Source of the DNA: Fusibacter sp963666805
Lineage (GTDB): Bacteria > Bacillota > Clostridia > Peptostreptococcales > Acidaminobacteraceae
Reading direction: 5' to 3'
Assembly (NCBI GenBank): GCA_963666805.2
Contig: CAXXWR010000007.1
Span: forward strand, 62,001 to 126,000
DNA: 64,000 bases
Shown here: positions 34,515 through 43,973 of the stretch, piece after piece
Layout: each line of letters opens with the position of its first letter
Numbering within the stretch: position 1 is the first letter of the stretch
Notes under the pieces: generated by a model
The model's input: the letters and a program-made list of their open reading frames with translations, nothing else
Databases searched by the model: none
What the model was told of the DNA's origin: nothing
Translations under genes and position numbers: made by a program

Positions 34515-37340
34515 TTAATATTTTCCAAAATCTAAATCATCCAGATGAATCATTTTTTCAGGTGTTGCAGGATAATTCTTTTCAGGTTCTTCCTCTATCG
34601 TTGCCTCAATCTTTTGAGCATATTTATCAATCAATTTAAATTTTGAGATCATTTCTTTTAATAAATCTGATTGTGCGGACATTTGTTCACTTGCTGCGGC
34701 TGTCTCTTCAGCTGTCGCAGTATTGTTTTGAGTTACATCTGAAATTTGGTTAACACCTTCGCTAATTTGAGAAATCGCAATGGCCTGTTCATTAGACGCA
34801 CTGGCTATCGTAGAAACTATTTCAGCTACTGTCGTTACGCCCTCAACAATTTCATTGAGTGATTTAGCTGTTTCATTTGCAATTTCAGTGCCGCTTTCAA
34901 CTTTTGAAATTGAATTTTCAATAAGTGCTGTTGTTTCCTTAGCTGCATTAGCACTTCTAGCCGCTAGATTTCTAACTTCTTCTGCTACGACTGCAAAGCC
35001 TTTACCATGTTCTCCTGCTCTAGCCGCTTCAACAGCTGCATTAAGGGCCAAAATATTAGTTTGGAAGGCAATCTCATCAATGACCTTGATAATTTTAGAA
35101 ATATTATTAGAAGAATCATTGATTTCTTTCATGGCAACTACCATTTCTTCCATCTTATTATTACCAGTCACTGCACCCACTTTTGCTTTTTCAGAAATAT
35201 CATTTGCCTTATTGGCATTAAGTGCATTTTCTTTGGTTTGTTCTGCCACCTCAGTAATACTCGCTGTAATTTCTTCTACCGCACTGGCTTGTTCTGTTGA
35301 ACCTTGAGATAAGGCCTGTGATGAAGCACTCACTTGATTTGAACCTGTACTCACTTGTTCAGCTGCAATGTTAATTTCACCTAAAACAGAATTTAATGAA
35401 GATAAGATATTATCAAAGGCTTTCTTAATTTTGATAAAATCACCTTTGAAATCAACACTTACATTGGTTGAAAAATCACCATCGCCCATTTTACCAAGTA
35501 CAGATGCAATTTCAGTTATATAGAGTCGTAAGAATTCAATGGTTGTATTAAGGGCATTTTTAATTTTATTATGGTCGCCATTATAATTACCTGACACTTT
35601 AACATTAAGATTACCTTTTGACATTTCTGATAAAACATCTGATGCTTCTGTAACTGGCTCGATAACTGCATCAAGCGTTTCATTAATGCCTTTAATAATT
35701 TCTTTGTATTGACCACGATGTTTACTGGTATCTGCTCTAAATCCCAAATCACCATCTTTAGACTTTTTAATCAGTATAGAAGTATCTTCAACTAAGCCTT
35801 CAAGACCATCAATACATTTATTAATACTCACTTTAATTTCATTAAAATCACCATAATATTCTTGGTCCATTTTTGGAGGAACAATACCATTTCCTATATC
35901 TGTGATGTATTCATTGGTTAAATTAATTGGATTAACAAAAGCATCAATCAATTCGTTGATTCCTGTTAACAATTCATCCCAAACACCCTTCAATACGCCT
36001 TCTTCAGCACGTACTTTGAGATTTCCTTTTCTAATACCATCTGTTAATTTATCTGTTTCACTTAATAATCTATTAAGACTGTTCACTGCTTCTTGTAAAT
36101 TTAAATTGAGTACATCTTTTTCAGATTGAACTTGAATATCAATATGATTGTCACCTGTTGCAATGAGTCGAGCAACTTCGGCTTGGTTCCTAGTATTGTC
36201 TATCATGACATTAAAAGCACCTATCATTTCGCCGATTTCATCATTGCTAGAAGCTTCTATTACAACATCTACATCACCTGTTGATAATGTCTTGGCAACT
36301 TCTGTTACTTCTTTGATAGATTTTATAATACGTTTTACAATGATAAAGTTAAAGATAACACCTACGAGCACTGCAAATATAAAACCATAAAGTAATATGC
36401 TCGTTGTCAAGGTCACACTGTCTATTGTATTAAGTGCTTGAGCTTTAATATCACTCATACCATCTGCAGCCAATTGGTTGGTTGCCTCTTGAAAATTATT
36501 TCCTGATGCTGCTCTTGTTTCTGCAAGCCTATCTTGATTTTCAAACTCAGCTGCTAAAATACTCATTTTAGCATTATAATCATCTAGCGCTGATTTGATA
36601 GCTTCAAGTTGTTGCAAATTGTAGTCATCTGTTGTCACCGTTTCAATTTCATCAATTTGGGATTTGATTTTTTCTATGTTCACTTCTTGATTATGTATTG
36701 CAACTGCATCTGTACCTATAATGCCCTTGGCAATCCCCAATCTAATGCTCATAGCATCATTTAAAATCCCTGTAATCTTTTCAACTTTAGTATTTCGATT
36801 CAATAAATTTTCAGGCGTATTCCCCGCTGTGATTTCTGATCGATTTTTTAAAACCTGATCATCATAGTAAGCTCTCGCTTGACTCATAAATTCTCCAGCT
36901 GATGCCGATAAATCTTCCTGTGCTTTTTCAATTTTATTCTTAGATTCATGCGTTGCATAAATGGCATCATAATAATTATCATGAGCTGTTTGGATCATGT
37001 TAAAATAGCTCTCTCTGGCCTCACTTGGATAGTCTTCTAAGAAAGATTCTAAAGACAACATATGATTTTCAGCCTCTTGCATTTTTTCAATACCCTTGTT
37101 GTAATACTCGTCAATACCCGAAAGTCCATAGGCTCTCATATTGTACATAACATCATTGATACTTTGGTTTAAGTCACTTGAGATTTGAAGTGCCTCTAAA
37201 TAGTTTTCTTTTAGCTCTACAGAAGCTACCTTCTCATCCTGCAAATTGTAAATCGTATAGGCTACAACCGCTGTGATAATTAAAATCATAAGACCAATCC
37301 CGATAATTAATTTTGTTCTAATTGTTCTATTTTTCAACAT
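34515..37340 (-). CDS. Methyl-accepting chemotaxis protein with a chain of HAMP-like repeats
   Basis: A 941-residue transmembrane receptor. TM1 is about residues 10-30, an extracellular mostly helical sensor about 31-305, and TM2 about 310-335. A HAMP domain follows (336-390), then several further HAMP-like units up to about 670, recognisable from repeated patterns such as KLTDGIRKGNLKVRAE, DVLSEMSKGNLNVKV and SVLGKMGDGDFSTNV. The signalling tip lies in the C-terminal domain (FQTNILALNAAVEAARAGEHGKGFAVVA). No NWETF-type CheR tether is at the C-terminus. It lies inside the che operon between cheW and cheR. Ligand unknown. Confidence 0.93.
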   Translation of the reverse strand: MLKNRTIRTKLIIGIGLMILIITAVVAYTIYNLQDEKVASVELKENYLEALQISSDLNQSINDVMYNMRAYGLSGIDEYYNKGIEKMQEAENHMLSLESFLEDYPSEARESYFNMIQTAHDNYYDAIYATHESKNKIEKAQEDLSASAGEFMSQARAYYDDQVLKNRSEITAGNTPENLLNRNTKVEKITGILNDAMSIRLGIAKGIIGTDAVAIHNQEVNIEKIKSQIDEIETVTTDDYNLQQLEAIKSALDDYNAKMSILAAEFENQDRLAETRAASGNNFQEATNQLAADGMSDIKAQALNTIDSVTLTTSILLYGFIFAVLVGVIFNFIIVKRIIKSIKEVTEVAKTLSTGDVDVVIEASSNDEIGEMIGAFNVMIDNTRNQAEVARLIATGDNHIDIQVQSEKDVLNLNLQEAVNSLNRLLSETDKLTDGIRKGNLKVRAEEGVLKGVWDELLTGINELIDAFVNPINLTNEYITDIGNGIVPPKMDQEYYGDFNEIKVSINKCIDGLEGLVEDTSILIKKSKDGDLGFRADTSKHRGQYKEIIKGINETLDAVIEPVTEASDVLSEMSKGNLNVKVSGNYNGDHNKIKNALNTTIEFLRLYITEIASVLGKMGDGDFSTNVSVDFKGDFIKIKKAFDNILSSLNSVLGEINIAAEQVSTGSNQVSASSQALSQGSTEQASAVEEITASITEVAEQTKENALNANKANDISEKAKVGAVTGNNKMEEMVVAMKEINDSSNNISKIIKVIDEIAFQTNILALNAAVEAARAGEHGKGFAVVAEEVRNLAARSANAAKETTALIENSISKVESGTEIANETAKSLNEIVEGVTTVAEIVSTIASASNEQAIAISQISEGVNQISDVTQNNTATAEETAAASEQMSAQSDLLKEMISKFKLIDKYAQKIEATIEEEPEKNYPATPEKMIHLDDLDFGKY

Positions 37341-37365
37341 ACCCTTATCTTCCTTTCAGCAGAAT

Positions 37366-37803
37366 TTAATCAAATAGTAATCTCTCAATATCCATAATGG
37401 TTAACATTCTATCGTTTATCTTCGTAATTCCTGCTATAAATTTGCTGCGATGTTCACTTGTCCTTGGAATAGAAATGTCTGTTTGGTTAATCGTTAAAAC
37501 TTCTTCAACACGATCGACAATAATGCCTACCGTGTATTCATCGTATTCAATGACCACGATACATGTCCGATCATCATAGATATTAGAGGGTTTATTAAAC
37601 CTCAATCTAACATCTAAAACAGGAATGATTTGACCTCTGAGGTTGATAATACCATTGACATAATGAGCTTGATCAGGTACTTCTGTGATTTCTTGAATAC
37701 GATTAATATCTACTACATAATCAATATTAATCCCATATAATTCATTTTCAACTTTAAAGGATAGAAATTTTTTTTCTTCAACATTTAAAGTGACATCATC
37801 CAT
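37366..37803 (-). CDS. cheW: Chemotaxis coupling protein CheW
   Basis: Adaptor linking receptor to CheA. The 145-residue protein is a single CheW domain: FLSFKVENELYGINIDYVVDI, NGIINLRGQIIPVLDVRLRF and GIIVDRVEEVLTI are conserved. TTAGGAGGTG precedes the ATG at 37803. It follows cheA by ten bases and precedes mcp by 25. Confidence 0.95.
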   Translation of the reverse strand: MDDVTLNVEEKKFLSFKVENELYGINIDYVVDINRIQEITEVPDQAHYVNGIINLRGQIIPVLDVRLRFNKPSNIYDDRTCIVVIEYDEYTVGIIVDRVEEVLTINQTDISIPRTSEHRSKFIAGITKINDRMLTIMDIERLLFD

Positions 37804-37813
37804 TTCACACCTC

Positions 37814-40048
37814 CTAACTCACTAAGACATCTGGATCTAATATAATACTAATTCTTCCGTCTCCTAGCAATGCAAAGCCAGTTAGGCCTTCGACATTTTT
37901 GAGATACCTTGGGGCACTTTTAACCACGAGCTGTTGTTCCCCTAATATTGCGTCTGCAAAAAAGACCTTTTCTTTGCCATTCTCCTCAATCATTATCATT
38001 ATCCCATCCTTGAATTGATGTGCATCAGTGCTAATACTAAATCTTTCATGTAATCTTAAAATTGGATAGACTTGCCCTCTCACCATGACCATCTCATTAC
38101 CATCTGGATCTAGGGTCACATCTTCTTCTCGTACAATAAAAGATTCTCTAATAGATACAATGGGAACACTAAAAATCGTTTTACCTACTTGCATCATCAT
38201 GCCATTGATAATTGCCAATGTCAGTGGAATCTTAATGGCAAATTCAGTTCCTATTCCAAGTTCAGAATTAATCAGAACAACGCCACCTATTTTTTTAATA
38301 TTTTTGGCAACGACATCCAAGCCTACACCACGTCCAGAAAATTCGGTTACTTGGTCTTTTGTAGAAAATCCAGGTTCGAAAAGCATCTCGTAAACTTCTC
38401 GATCTGAATAGTCCGCTCTATTTTTGTTCAACAAATCTTTTTCTTCACATTTATCTAATATTTTTTCTCGGTCTAAACCTTTACCATCATCTTTTACAAT
38501 AATCCAAACATCTCCACCAGAGTGTTTTGCCTCTAAAATAATTTTGCCTTGTTCTGCTTTACCTGCTTCCACCCGTTCTTCAACTGTTTCAATTCCATGA
38601 TCCACTGAATTACGAATAATATGCATTAAAGGATCAGCAATATTTTCAATAACATTTTTATCAACTTCCGTGTGCTCTCCAATGATTTCAAGGTTAACGT
38701 CTTTTCCAGTCTTCTTTTTCATGTCTCTTACAATCCGATTCATCTTTTGAAATGTAAGAGAAAGTGGTACCATTCGCATACTCATTACAGTATCCTGTAA
38801 TTCATTCATAATAATCCGAAACTGTCTTGCTGCTTTTTCAAAATTCTCTAAATGTAAATCTAAAATTTCAGGGTTACGCGTTACCATTGATTCTGAAACC
38901 ACAAGTTCTCCTACTAAATCCATCAACTTATCAACTCTGTGAACATCTACACTAATCATCGCGGGTTTAATTGGCTTATCAAACTTAGGCGTTTTTGTAT
39001 TTTCTACTTCTTGCTTCTTTTTGTTTTTTTGACTTGATATTTCTTGCTTAAGATGCGTCAAACTTTTATCATCTTGTTCTTGCTCTTCTTTTGGTTCTAG
39101 TTCCTTATCATCCAAAATAATTTGCTTTGGCTCTGAAATTACTACAGATGAATCTGATCCTTGACTTTCGAATCCCTCTTCTGTAATCTGAAGTAATTTT
39201 TCAATATCATTACTTTCATAGAGTCTTTTCATTTGAAGATAATGATTTCCTGTCATTTGTTCAAGGTCATAAGATGTAACAAAACTCACTGCTTGACAAA
39301 TTTTTTCTACTTCCGACAAGACCATTTTGGTCTTAATCAATACTATAAATCCATTTAAAATAATAAAACTACAAGCCTCTGGGTCATTAGTAACGTCTTT
39401 AGGTATATGTAATATTTCATCTATTTGTTCTTTTATGGTATGTACAAAAGTAAAGGCTCTGATATTTTCCATACCACTATCCATCTCATAATAAAGACGT
39501 ATGCGATAGTAGTTTTCTGCTAGATCATCCTCAACTACCGAATGGTCTGGTGCTTTAGGAGACAAATAAAACTTGGCTTCCTGTCCCTCTTTTTTCTCTT
39601 CTTGAAATTCCTTTGTACTTTCCTCTTGAGAAAGCTCTTTTTTATCTCTTATTTCTTCGAGATAAATGACAATTTGATTTTTAAGCTCTGTAGAATCACC
39701 ATCTGGTTTTACACCCATTTCTAGCTTATTCATTTCATTTTTAACGAAATCTATCATTTCAAGTGCCAAATCAGTGATTTTTCCCAAATCATATTCAACA
39801 TTCGAATCATTTCTAAGCAAATCAAATAAATCTTCTAATCTATGAGCAACCACAGCTATATTTTCAAATAGCATCATCATAGAATTGCCTTTTATGGTGT
39901 GCATGATTCTAAAAATTTCATCAATAGCAAAATCTAAACTCGCAGTCTGCTCGGATTCCATAACGAGTTGTTCAAGTCTATCAATTAACTGCATGGTTTC
40001 ATAAATATACATTTCGACCATTGGTTCGTTTTGATTGTAATTACTCAC
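37814..40048 (-). CDS. cheA: Chemotaxis histidine kinase CheA
   Basis: Receptor-coupled histidine kinase. The 744 residues hold the P1 phosphotransfer domain with His50 (IMHTIKGNS), a variable P2-like region (about 170-290), a low-complexity charged linker, P3 dimerisation (VHRVDKLMDLVGELVV), P4 kinase (HIIRNSVDHGIE, DDGKGLD, GRGVGLDVV) and the P5 CheW-like domain at the C-terminus. The start is a GTG at 40048 with AAGGAGG seven bases upstream; an overlapping ATG-TGA sits immediately before it. First gene of cheA-cheW-mcp-cheR-cheB. No cheY, cheC, cheD or flagellar gene is adjacent, so its output partner is elsewhere or CheB alone. Confidence 0.96.
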   Translation of the reverse strand: MSNYNQNEPMVEMYIYETMQLIDRLEQLVMESEQTASLDFAIDEIFRIMHTIKGNSMMMLFENIAVVAHRLEDLFDLLRNDSNVEYDLGKITDLALEMIDFVKNEMNKLEMGVKPDGDSTELKNQIVIYLEEIRDKKELSQEESTKEFQEEKKEGQEAKFYLSPKAPDHSVVEDDLAENYYRIRLYYEMDSGMENIRAFTFVHTIKEQIDEILHIPKDVTNDPEACSFIILNGFIVLIKTKMVLSEVEKICQAVSFVTSYDLEQMTGNHYLQMKRLYESNDIEKLLQITEEGFESQGSDSSVVISEPKQIILDDKELEPKEEQEQDDKSLTHLKQEISSQKNKKKQEVENTKTPKFDKPIKPAMISVDVHRVDKLMDLVGELVVSESMVTRNPEILDLHLENFEKAARQFRIIMNELQDTVMSMRMVPLSLTFQKMNRIVRDMKKKTGKDVNLEIIGEHTEVDKNVIENIADPLMHIIRNSVDHGIETVEERVEAGKAEQGKIILEAKHSGGDVWIIVKDDGKGLDREKILDKCEEKDLLNKNRADYSDREVYEMLFEPGFSTKDQVTEFSGRGVGLDVVAKNIKKIGGVVLINSELGIGTEFAIKIPLTLAIINGMMMQVGKTIFSVPIVSIRESFIVREEDVTLDPDGNEMVMVRGQVYPILRLHERFSISTDAHQFKDGIMIMIEENGKEKVFFADAILGEQQLVVKSAPRYLKNVEGLTGFALLGDGRISIILDPDVLVS

Positions 40049-40104
40049 ATGCTTCCCTCCTTATTTAGTTTTCCGCTCACTTCATTCATACCATGTTTAT
40101 GAAA

Positions 40105-40133
40105 ATTTTAAACAAATGACTCATAAATGTTAA
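40105..40133 (-). promoter_or_regulatory. Promoter upstream of cheA
   Basis: On the minus strand TTAACA and TAAAAT are spaced by 17 bases, about 57 bases before the cheA GTG, a vegetative (sigma-A type) promoter. No sigma-D motif typical of motility genes was seen. Confidence 0.6.
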
Positions 40134-40195
40134 CGAGATTTTCTGATTTAAGACACTTTTTTACTTTCATTAACCTATTTGGGCTTTCATTCATC

Positions 40196-40227
40196 AAAAA
40201 AGTGAAGGCCATATGACCTCCACTTTT
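40196..40227 (-). terminator. Terminator after the membrane hydrolase gene
   Basis: AAGTGGAGGTC and GGCCTTCACTT pair around ATAT with a G-T pair, followed by six T on the minus strand, 22 bases beyond the hydrolase stop. Confidence 0.85.
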
Positions 40228-40249
40228 AATGACTCAATTCCTTTTTAAT

Positions 40250-42298
40250 TTACATGAGATTACTGTATACTACCGTATTTGCAACTGTAAGAAGCGTCAT
40301 CAAAATCGTATTCAAAAATGCTGCAGTATAAACATTTCCCGTTCTTTGAGTCATGCTTCTTGAATAAATGCCCGCAATGAGCAAAACAGGAACCATCCCT
40401 ATTAGAATAATGCTATTTAATGATTGTGAGGGTAAAAGTCCCACACCTGATATAAATAAAAAGCCATATTGTAATATTAAAAAGACAAGTAAACCACCAA
40501 TATTGGTTAATACCGCTAAACTTTTTTGATGCTTACGATGGCTAAAGAGCTTATTGAGTGAAATCCCATTAACTAAATAGAATATAAAGAAAAATGGCAT
40601 AACTCTCACTGCTGCTAATAACTGTTTCATATTGAAAGTCTTCACTGCAAAAGTCCAAAATCTAAAATCTGTTTTGAAAACTGCATCAATTATAAATAGA
40701 ATAAGACAGCCTACTATGACTGCGATAATCGCACTTACCAAACCCCTTAAGATGTCAAGTGCTTGTCTTGATAAGCCGTATGCCTCTAGTTTTATTTCTT
40801 GTCTATCTCGACTCATAAAATGAATCACGCCTATAAGGAGTATAGAAATAATTGCTGAAACAAGTGCCCAATAAGCAAATGCATTAACAGTTGGTGCGTT
40901 AAAATAACGACTCAAGGTCAAAACCTTATCAGAATATGTCAAAACAAGATGACCCATAGCTGCTGTTATTAAAACAACAAGGGACATCACCTTATCTATT
41001 TTATTTTTAAACACCTTAGTCAAAAAGCTGCCGATGAATACAATTAATCCTAAAACAAAAATAACATCAATGACTGTTCTAAGCTTCATTAAGTTTTCTG
41101 GAACCTTATCCATTAACGTTGGATATAAGAGTGCAGGTAGTGCCGTACTAACAACGATTATTAAGAGCAATGCGATTTTATCAAAATTATTTTTAAAGGG
41201 TTGATTATCAACGGCTACTGCCTTTGAATGCATTGCTAACACGCTAATCTTCCCTTGAATAATTTGAATCAAAGGTACAAACATTAAAAAGAATCCTACT
41301 AATGCAAACAGTTCAAATAATTCTTTAAGATACCATGTTTGATTTTCTGCATTTAATGGGACTTGAGCATCTGTTATGTCTCCCTTAAAGGCTTCAAGGT
41401 AAAAATTAATTTGATCTTTTGTGGTCTCTCTCGAAAAATGATTCCAAGGGTGTGTTTCATTTGGGGTATAGATGACGCGTTCACCGCCATTTTCTAGTGT
41501 GTAAAATTCCCCTTCCTCCGGTTGAAGTGGATTTCCTAAAAAATCTATTCCTTCATCACTTTTAAGATAATCTTTATATTGAACCGATCTAGACGCTCCT
41601 GCTGCCTCCATATCAAAGAAAAACTCATCAAAATGCCCCGCTACTTTTCCTGAAATTCTAGGACCCATTGCAGCATTTGCTGTCTTTTCATCAATATTCA
41701 GATAACTCGTCCATAGAAAATCAGCTCCCATTGTTAATCCAGCCTTTATCTTTCTATATCCTGTTTCAGCATATTGTTGTTCATCCATAACCATTGCCAT
41801 TGTTGTAGAAAAACCACCCATTGAATGTCCTGCTACAGCTATAATGCCATTCCCATCAGCGTCTTTCATCACATAGTTCTGTTCATACATATAGTTAACA
41901 GCATCATTTAAAGAATTCGGCCAAAATGAGAAAAAGGCTTCATTCACATTGACAGGCCCATTAACAGTAGAGTGACCGTGTTCATACATGTCTAACGCCA
42001 GAACAACAAAGCCACGTTTTGACATTTCTATGGCACCTGCGTCTTGCATTTCTGCAGAATTCAAATAGCCATGAGTCGTTATTATGGTAGGTCTAGGGTT
42101 GGTCTCATTTGCCGTTTTAGGCATATAGAGCAACCCAGACAACTCCCCTTTATCTGTATCAAAAGAGATGCGTTTCACATCAACCGTATAAGCTGATGTA
42201 TTAAAGAAATTGGCTAAAAAACTACTGACTATTATAATAATTAAAGCTAATAATAAAAATTTGTAAGGTGATTGTATCCATTTCTTAAACCGTAACAT
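40250..42298 (-). CDS. Alpha/beta-hydrolase fused to a polytopic membrane domain
   Basis: A 682-residue protein (ATG at 42298 after GGAAGGGG). Helix 1 (about 13-33) anchors an extracellular alpha/beta hydrolase domain (about 50-320): a strand-turn TTHGYLNSAE, the nucleophile elbow GHSMGG and a late His (THPWNHFS). The second half (about 330-680) has about nine hydrophobic helices. Similar membrane-linked hydrolases are annotated as dienelactone-hydrolase-like, but substrate and function are unknown. It starts 25 bases after dhaL on the same strand and ends in a terminator, so it may be the last gene of the glycerol unit. Confidence 0.8.
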   Translation of the reverse strand: MLRFKKWIQSPYKFLLLALIIIIVSSFLANFFNTSAYTVDVKRISFDTDKGELSGLLYMPKTANETNPRPTIITTHGYLNSAEMQDAGAIEMSKRGFVVLALDMYEHGHSTVNGPVNVNEAFFSFWPNSLNDAVNYMYEQNYVMKDADGNGIIAVAGHSMGGFSTTMAMVMDEQQYAETGYRKIKAGLTMGADFLWTSYLNIDEKTANAAMGPRISGKVAGHFDEFFFDMEAAGASRSVQYKDYLKSDEGIDFLGNPLQPEEGEFYTLENGGERVIYTPNETHPWNHFSRETTKDQINFYLEAFKGDITDAQVPLNAENQTWYLKELFELFALVGFFLMFVPLIQIIQGKISVLAMHSKAVAVDNQPFKNNFDKIALLLIIVVSTALPALLYPTLMDKVPENLMKLRTVIDVIFVLGLIVFIGSFLTKVFKNKIDKVMSLVVLITAAMGHLVLTYSDKVLTLSRYFNAPTVNAFAYWALVSAIISILLIGVIHFMSRDRQEIKLEAYGLSRQALDILRGLVSAIIAVIVGCLILFIIDAVFKTDFRFWTFAVKTFNMKQLLAAVRVMPFFFIFYLVNGISLNKLFSHRKHQKSLAVLTNIGGLLVFLILQYGFLFISGVGLLPSQSLNSIILIGMVPVLLIAGIYSRSMTQRTGNVYTAAFLNTILMTLLTVANTVVYSNLM

Positions 42299-42323
42299 AA
42301 TACCCCTTCCCATCTTCTAATAA

Positions 42324-42971
42324 CTAAAAGTGACTATAATACCTATATAAATTGGCTATTTCCTTAAAAATAATTCCCAACGCCATGGCACCAGCATCTG
42401 GAAACGCTAAACTTCTTTCCCCAACATATGAAGCTCTTCCTCTTGAAGCAACCATTTTTTTGGTTTCTTCAGCACCCTGAAGTGCCGCTTCTGCTCCAAT
42501 CATTAAAAATACAGGAGTCTCATTTTTATCTTTATTGCATTCCAAAGCTTCAACCATTGGTATAAGTGCATCTAAAAGTGTCTTATCACCTCGCTTCGCC
42601 TTGCCACGTTTTTGAATCATCTCTATAGCGCTCTCTAACATTTTCACAAATTCATCTTGTGACAAAACGTCTTTCTCTTTCGTTACTTTAGCTGCTCCTA
42701 AAAAACCAGCTCCCCAAATGGGCCCTGAAGCTCCCCCACAATACTCTGATATAATCAGACAAACCGATTTCAAGAAATCACCTATAGAGTTATTGTTGAG
42801 ATCATTCCATTCGCTTTTTAATTGCTTAAAGCCTTTAGCTATCGACATGCCAAAATCGCCATCCCCCGCATGTGAGTCTAACTCACAAAATAGGACTTCA
42901 TTTTCTATAATAATGGTCCCCATGTCATTCACCATTTGGATAATATCCTTTTTGGTAATATTATAAATCAT
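42324..42971 (-). CDS. dhaL: Dihydroxyacetone kinase ADP-binding subunit DhaL
   Basis: Carries the tightly bound nucleotide that phosphorylates dihydroxyacetone held by DhaK. The 215 residues show the metal/nucleotide motif HAGDGDFGMSIAKGF, GGASGPIWGAGF, GDKTLLDALIP and GRASYVGERS, all typical. In PTS-type systems DhaL is recharged by DhaM; no dhaM is in the window. GGAGG precedes the ATG. It follows dhaK by nine bases. Confidence 0.95.
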   Translation of the reverse strand: MIYNITKKDIIQMVNDMGTIIIENEVLFCELDSHAGDGDFGMSIAKGFKQLKSEWNDLNNNSIGDFLKSVCLIISEYCGGASGPIWGAGFLGAAKVTKEKDVLSQDEFVKMLESAIEMIQKRGKAKRGDKTLLDALIPMVEALECNKDKNETPVFLMIGAEAALQGAEETKKMVASRGRASYVGERSLAFPDAGAMALGIIFKEIANLYRYYSHF

Positions 42972-42980
42972 CCGAGCCTC

Positions 42981-43973
42981 CTATTTATTCAAAGCAATCG
43001 TTTTTACTGGGAAGTTATAGAGCGTTTTTATTTCTTCATCCGTTTTTAACAAAGAGATTGACGCCCCAGCCATATCAATTGATGTCATATAATTTCCAAC
43101 GATTGTATCCTCAATTTTCACACCCAAATGATTCAAATAGTGATGAACTTCGTTACTAAGAATATAGAGTTCATGCAATGGTGTACCACCTAATCCATTA
43201 ATGAGCACGATCACTTCATCTCCCGTAACCAATGACAATTCTGCCACGAGTTGATCTAACATGTCATTTGCTAATGCTTTTGCTGACTGCATTGTTCTTC
43301 TTTCTATTCCTGGCTCGCCATGTATCCCGACACCAAATTCGATCTCATTATCCCCAAGCTCAAAAGTAGGTGTTCCTTTTGCAGGAACAGTGCAGGAATT
43401 CAATGCAAATCCTATACTCTTGACATGATCTACGGTTTTTTGAGCTAACCTGTAAACCTCTTCGAGTTGATCCCCCCTTTCAGCAGATGCGCCTGCTATT
43501 TTTTCTACTAAGACTGTGCCAGCAACCCCCCTTCTACCGATAGTATACAAACTATCTTTTACAGCTATATCATCATTTACATAAACAGCTTTTACATTGA
43601 TACCATCATCTTCAGCCATTTCTGCTGCCGTATCAAAATTCATGCAGTCACCAGAATAGTTTTTGACAATTAACAATACCCCTTGATCTGTTGCCACTTG
43701 ATTAATGGCATGATAAATCTGAATAGAACTCGGTGAAGCAAATATATCGCCACAAACAGCTGCATCTAACATGCCATATCCTACGTATCCGGCATGAGCT
43801 GGTTCATGACCACTTCCTCCACCTGATATCAAGGCCACTTGATTTTGTTTCATTTCTTGTCTTGTAATCACTTTATATTGAGCAAAATATTGAATTTGAT
43901 TAGGATGTGCCTTAACCATTCCTTGGCACATTTCATCAACCATATGATCTACTTGATTTATTATTTTTTTCAT
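42981..43973 (-). CDS. dhaK: Dihydroxyacetone kinase substrate-binding subunit DhaK
   Basis: Binds dihydroxyacetone covalently through a His and presents it to DhaL. The 330 residues match the family. GGGSGHEPAHAGYVG is the N-terminal substrate motif, and GVGIHGEPGIERR contains the active-site His. The start codon touches the gldA stop (TAGATG), with its ribosome site inside the end of gldA, so the two are translationally coupled. The pathway is glycerol to dihydroxyacetone to its phosphate. Confidence 0.96.
   Translation of the reverse strand: MKKIINQVDHMVDEMCQGMVKAHPNQIQYFAQYKVITRQEMKQNQVALISGGGSGHEPAHAGYVGYGMLDAAVCGDIFASPSSIQIYHAINQVATDQGVLLIVKNYSGDCMNFDTAAEMAEDDGINVKAVYVNDDIAVKDSLYTIGRRGVAGTVLVEKIAGASAERGDQLEEVYRLAQKTVDHVKSIGFALNSCTVPAKGTPTFELGDNEIEFGVGIHGEPGIERRTMQSAKALANDMLDQLVAELSLVTGDEVIVLINGLGGTPLHELYILSNEVHHYLNHLGVKIEDTIVGNYMTSIDMAGASISLLKTDEEIKTLYNFPVKTIALNK

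Noticed and set aside
34780..35307. Long plus-strand ORF opposite the receptor gene
   Set aside because: It mirrors the repetitive Ala/Ser/Glu-rich signalling domain on the other strand; a shadow frame.
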